From: UBA288 sp964461885
GTDB taxonomy: Archaea; Halobacteriota; Methanomicrobia; Methanomicrobiales; Methanospirillaceae
DNA: 8,782 bases
NCBI GenBank assembly: GCA_964461885.1
Contig: CAYWVY010000075.1
Span: forward strand, 1 to 8,782
Reading direction: 5' to 3'
Part shown: positions 6,792 through 8,782 of the stretch, piece by piece
How the letters are laid out: every line of letters starts with the position of its first letter
How positions within the stretch are numbered: position 1 is the stretch's first letter
Notes under the pieces: generated by a model
What the model was told of the DNA's origin: nothing
Database searches by the model: none
What the model saw: only the letters and a program-made list of their open reading frames with translations
Made by a program: the position numbers and the translations under genes

Positions 6792-6906
6792 CAGTGTACT
6801 CTGTCTCGTCCGGGCTCCCCGGGAGGTGAAGGTCAGGGGCGCACACGTCCCGTGCTTCGAGGAATCGTCGGATACGTCCTGATACGCAGAGGGGGGAATA
6901 AAACTA

Positions 6907-6974
6907 TCGAGACGAGTCCTGCGGACCGGTGCGGCGATCCGGCCGCCCGGAGCGGGTCGCCGTGCTCGTCTCGA
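6907..6974. repeat. nested inverted repeat (long imperfect hairpin)
   Basis: The outer arms are a perfect 10-bp inverted repeat: tcgagacgag at 6907-6916 and ctcgtctcga at 6965-6974. Inside lies a second stem of 10 bp with one G-T pair: cggcgatccg at 6932-6941 and cgggtcgccg at 6953-6962, with an 11-base loop. Together they form a two-tier hairpin with a 15-base bulge on one side. It could be a cis-acting RNA, part of a small RNA gene, or a protein-binding DNA element. High GC makes chance stems common, but two coaxial 10-bp stems are notable. Confidence 0.5.
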
Positions 6975-7021
6975 CAGGCGGCTTGTCGCGGTGCTGAAGC
7001 GCCGGAAACGGGCCGGGCGAT

Positions 7022-7039
7022 GGGAGTTCCCGGGTTTTT
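7022..7039 (+). terminator. possible terminator: short hairpin plus T5
   Basis: The plus strand reads gggagttcccgggttttt: a small ggga/tccc stem followed by five T at 7035-7039. If a small RNA starts downstream of the AT island at 6897-6906, this would end it at about 110 bases. Alone it is weak evidence. Confidence 0.3.
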
Positions 7040-7158
7040 CATCGATCGGAACGGGACCGGCGGGCCGTCGCCCCGGGACCGCATCTGCCTCCCGTTCTTC
7101 GCAGAGATCTCCCGGACCGTTCGTCGCGATGCCGGATAACCATTCTATACAGCCATCG

Positions 7159-7167
7159 AATACATAT
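7159..7167 (+). promoter_or_regulatory. possible TATA box of the ABC transporter gene
   Basis: AATACATAT forms an AT-rich patch centred about 42 bases before the ATG at 7205. The expected transcription start would be near 7189, giving a short leader of about 16 bases. A second AT patch (ttctata, 7143-7149) is an alternative. Confidence 0.35.
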
Positions 7168-7204
7168 GAGATAGGGCAGGGTATACCGTCGTATTACCGG
7201 GACA

Positions 7205-8782
7205 ATGAGGATCATCTGGAAGTACCTGGAGCCGCAGAGGTGGCTCATCGCCGTCGCTCTCGTGCTAGCGGGCGCCAGCCAGCTGCTGAACCTTGTCGAC
7301 CCGCTCATCTTCGGGAAGATCATCGACGATTATGCCCTGAATACGGGTGCCCTCACCGAGAACGCACTGCTCACGGGCGTCCTCTTCTGGCTGGGCGTGG
7401 CGATCGCGATTGCACTGCTCTCGCGGGTTGCCAAGTCTTTCCAGGAGTATTTCTCACGACTGGCCGTTCAGAAGTTCGGCATGCAGATCTTCAACGAGGG
7501 GTTGAAGCAGACCCTTCGCCTCTCCTACAACGAGTTCGAGGACCAGCGGAGCGGCGAGACGCTGTCGGTCCTGCAGAAAGTGAGGCAGGACACGCAAATC
7601 TTCATCAATTCCTTTATCAACGTGCTCTTCTCGACGATCGTGGGGCTCGGTTTTCTCGTCGTCTACTCGTTCACCAAGAACTGGCTGCTGATCCCGGTCT
7701 TCGTGATCGGCATCCTGGTGATGGGAACACTCACCGGGCTCTTGAGCGGGAAGATAAAGACGACCCAGCGGGCGATCAACCGCGAGACGAACCGGATGTC
7801 GGGCGTGATCACGGAGTCCCTGCGGAACATCGAACTCGTCAAAAGCCTGGGGCTGACATATCCGGAGATCCGGCGACTGCGGGAGCAGAACCTGAAGATC
7901 TTCGACCTGGAGATGGTGAAGGTCAAGCGGGTCCGTTTCCTGACGTTCCTGCAGGGGACGATCCTGAGCGTCCTCAAGCAGTCGATACTGTTCATTCTCC
8001 TCTGGCTGATCTTCCGCGAGGTCCTCACCACGGGAGAACTCGTCTCGATGCAGTTCATCACCACGATCATCTTCGTGCCCCTGCAGGACCTCGGGTCGAT
8101 CATCGTGAGTTATCGCGAGGTTGACGCGTCCGTCAGGAACTTCCACCAGCTGATGCAGAAACCGATCGAACAGCGGCCGGAGAACCCGATCGAGATCGAC
8201 GAGCTGAATGACATCCGGTTCGAGGAGGTCGTGTTCCGTCACCGGAGCGCAGGGTACAACGCCATTGACGGGATCTCGTTCCACGTGCAGTCGGGCGAGA
8301 CAATCGCGTTCGTCGGCCCCTCCGGCTCGGGCAAGTCGACGCTGGTGAAACTCATGGTGGGGCTGTACACCCCCCTCAGTGGGGAGATCTACTACAATGG
8401 CCAGCCCTCGTCACAGGTCCGGTACAACGCCATACGCCGGCAGATCGGACTTGTCACGCAGGACTCCCAGCTCTTCTCGGGCACCATCCGGGAGAACCTC
8501 CTCTTCGTCAAGCAGGACGCGACCGACGAAGAGATGCTAAACGCGCTGCACAGGGCCGCGTGCGACGATCTGCTGCGGCGGTCTGCCCGGGGCATCGACT
8601 CGTACGTCGGTGAGAGCGGGCTGAAGCTGTCGGGAGGGGAGAAGCAGCGGATCTCGATCGCCCGGGCCCTCCTGCGCAGTCCCCGCCTGCTGATCTTCGA
8701 CGAGGCGACCTCCGCGCTCGATTCGCTGACCGAGGAGGAGATCACGAACACGGTCCGGGACATCTCGATGAGCAAGGACCAG
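7205..8782 (+). CDS. ABC exporter half-transporter (fused membrane and ATPase domains), 3' end outside window
   Basis: The first 526 residues of a type IV ABC exporter (MsbA/multidrug type) are visible, with no stop before the window end. Such proteins dimerise in the cytoplasmic membrane and use ATP to move lipids, peptides or drugs outward. The N-terminal membrane domain (about 10-310) has hydrophobic spans such as WLIAVALVLAGASQLLNLV, LLTGVLFWLGVAIAIALL and VLFSTIVGLGFLVVYSF. The ATPase domain follows: Walker A GPSGSGKST at 371-379 (K377), a Q-loop in IGLVTQDSQLFSG, signature LSGGEKQR from 475, and Walker B LLIFDEATSALD with D499 and E500. The H-loop would fall just beyond the end. All visible motifs are intact, so it should be active. 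The ATG at 7205 is the only start: an in-frame TAG lies at 7172 with no other start codon between, and the ribosome binding site is weak. The substrate cannot be told from the sequence; many relatives have a second half-transporter gene next door. Confidence 0.93.
   Translation, partial: MRIIWKYLEPQRWLIAVALVLAGASQLLNLVDPLIFGKIIDDYALNTGALTENALLTGVLFWLGVAIAIALLSRVAKSFQEYFSRLAVQKFGMQIFNEGLKQTLRLSYNEFEDQRSGETLSVLQKVRQDTQIFINSFINVLFSTIVGLGFLVVYSFTKNWLLIPVFVIGILVMGTLTGLLSGKIKTTQRAINRETNRMSGVITESLRNIELVKSLGLTYPEIRRLREQNLKIFDLEMVKVKRVRFLTFLQGTILSVLKQSILFILLWLIFREVLTTGELVSMQFITTIIFVPLQDLGSIIVSYREVDASVRNFHQLMQKPIEQRPENPIEIDELNDIRFEEVVFRHRSAGYNAIDGISFHVQSGETIAFVGPSGSGKSTLVKLMVGLYTPLSGEIYYNGQPSSQVRYNAIRRQIGLVTQDSQLFSGTIRENLLFVKQDATDEEMLNALHRAACDDLLRRSARGIDSYVGESGLKLSGGEKQRISIARALLRSPRLLIFDEATSALDSLTEEEITNTVRDISMSKDQ

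Larger units (their letters stand above)
6781..7204. other. divergent intergenic region with structured elements
   Basis: This stretch of about 424 bases separates the minus-strand small hypothetical gene from the plus-strand ABC transporter. I see no protein gene. It holds an AT island (aataaaacta, 6897-6906) that could serve as a TATA box in either direction, the nested inverted repeat at 6907-6974, further small hairpins (ggtgc-tgaa-gcgcc around 6980-6995), an oligo-T run at 7035-7039, and the transporter promoter region (about 7141-7170). Confidence 0.6.

Noticed and set aside
6282..6846. Open frames spanning the run of N
   Set aside because: The frame across 100 placeholder N is arbitrary, so no protein can be joined over the gap.
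6991..8124. Plus-strand open frame overlapping the ABC transporter start
   Set aside because: The ABC transporter is read in another plus frame from 7205 with clear Walker and signature motifs. This frame is Arg/Pro-rich with no domain.
7454..8284. Minus-strand open frame rich in Asp, Glu and Leu
   Set aside because: It is an antisense shadow of the ABC transporter membrane domain, with low-complexity charged composition.
1..8782. CRISPR array, transposase or intact insertion sequence
   Set aside because: I saw no regularly spaced direct repeats, no transposase motif and no paired terminal repeats in the readable sequence.

Overview
The window reads as archaeal DNA, most likely from a GC-rich methanogen of the Methanomicrobiales (Methanoculleus/Methanofollis type). 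The reasons are a class II tRNA-Ser gene without an encoded CCA, TATA-box-like promoters about 26 bases before inferred transcription starts, GAGGTGA-type ribosome binding sites, oligo-T terminators, and a C-terminal dockerin-like module (repeats of DxNGNxRxDFADVVxxF) of a kind I associate with secreted proteins of this group. The assignment is inference; no ribosomal RNA or methanogenesis gene is present.

Layout: (1) 3-87, tRNA-Ser(UGA), then an oligo-T run. (2) 412-4104, minus strand, a large exported multicopper oxidase with all copper ligands intact, an N-terminal tandem GGTGY-type repeat, and a C-terminal fibronectin III plus dockerin-like tail; its promoter lies at 4178-4187. (3) 4188-4505, no gene that I can support. 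(4) 4506-5127, minus strand, the decayed C-terminal two thirds of a KilA-N family protein: two single-base deletions, and the DNA-binding domain missing where it meets the next gene. (5) 5114-6349, minus strand, a stand-alone condensation-domain/acyltransferase-like enzyme. (6) 6394-6493, a run of exactly 100 N, an assembly gap. (7) 6494-6780, minus strand, a small hypothetical protein cut by the gap. (8) 6781-7204, a divergent intergenic region holding a nested inverted repeat and an oligo-T run, possibly a structured RNA. (9) 7205-8782, plus strand, an ABC exporter half-transporter running off the window.

The genes do not form an obvious single pathway. The multicopper oxidase is monocistronic with its own promoter and terminator. 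The KilA-N remnant suggests former phage or other mobile DNA at the 3' end of the condensation gene. The condensation-like enzyme and the ABC exporter could belong to one small-molecule or lipid locus, but the gap of unknown true size between them makes that speculative. I do not see a clear undescribed system. The most unusual items are the dockerin-tailed multicopper oxidase in a presumed strict anaerobe, the reconstructable KilA-N pseudogene, and the structured intergenic element at 6907-7039.
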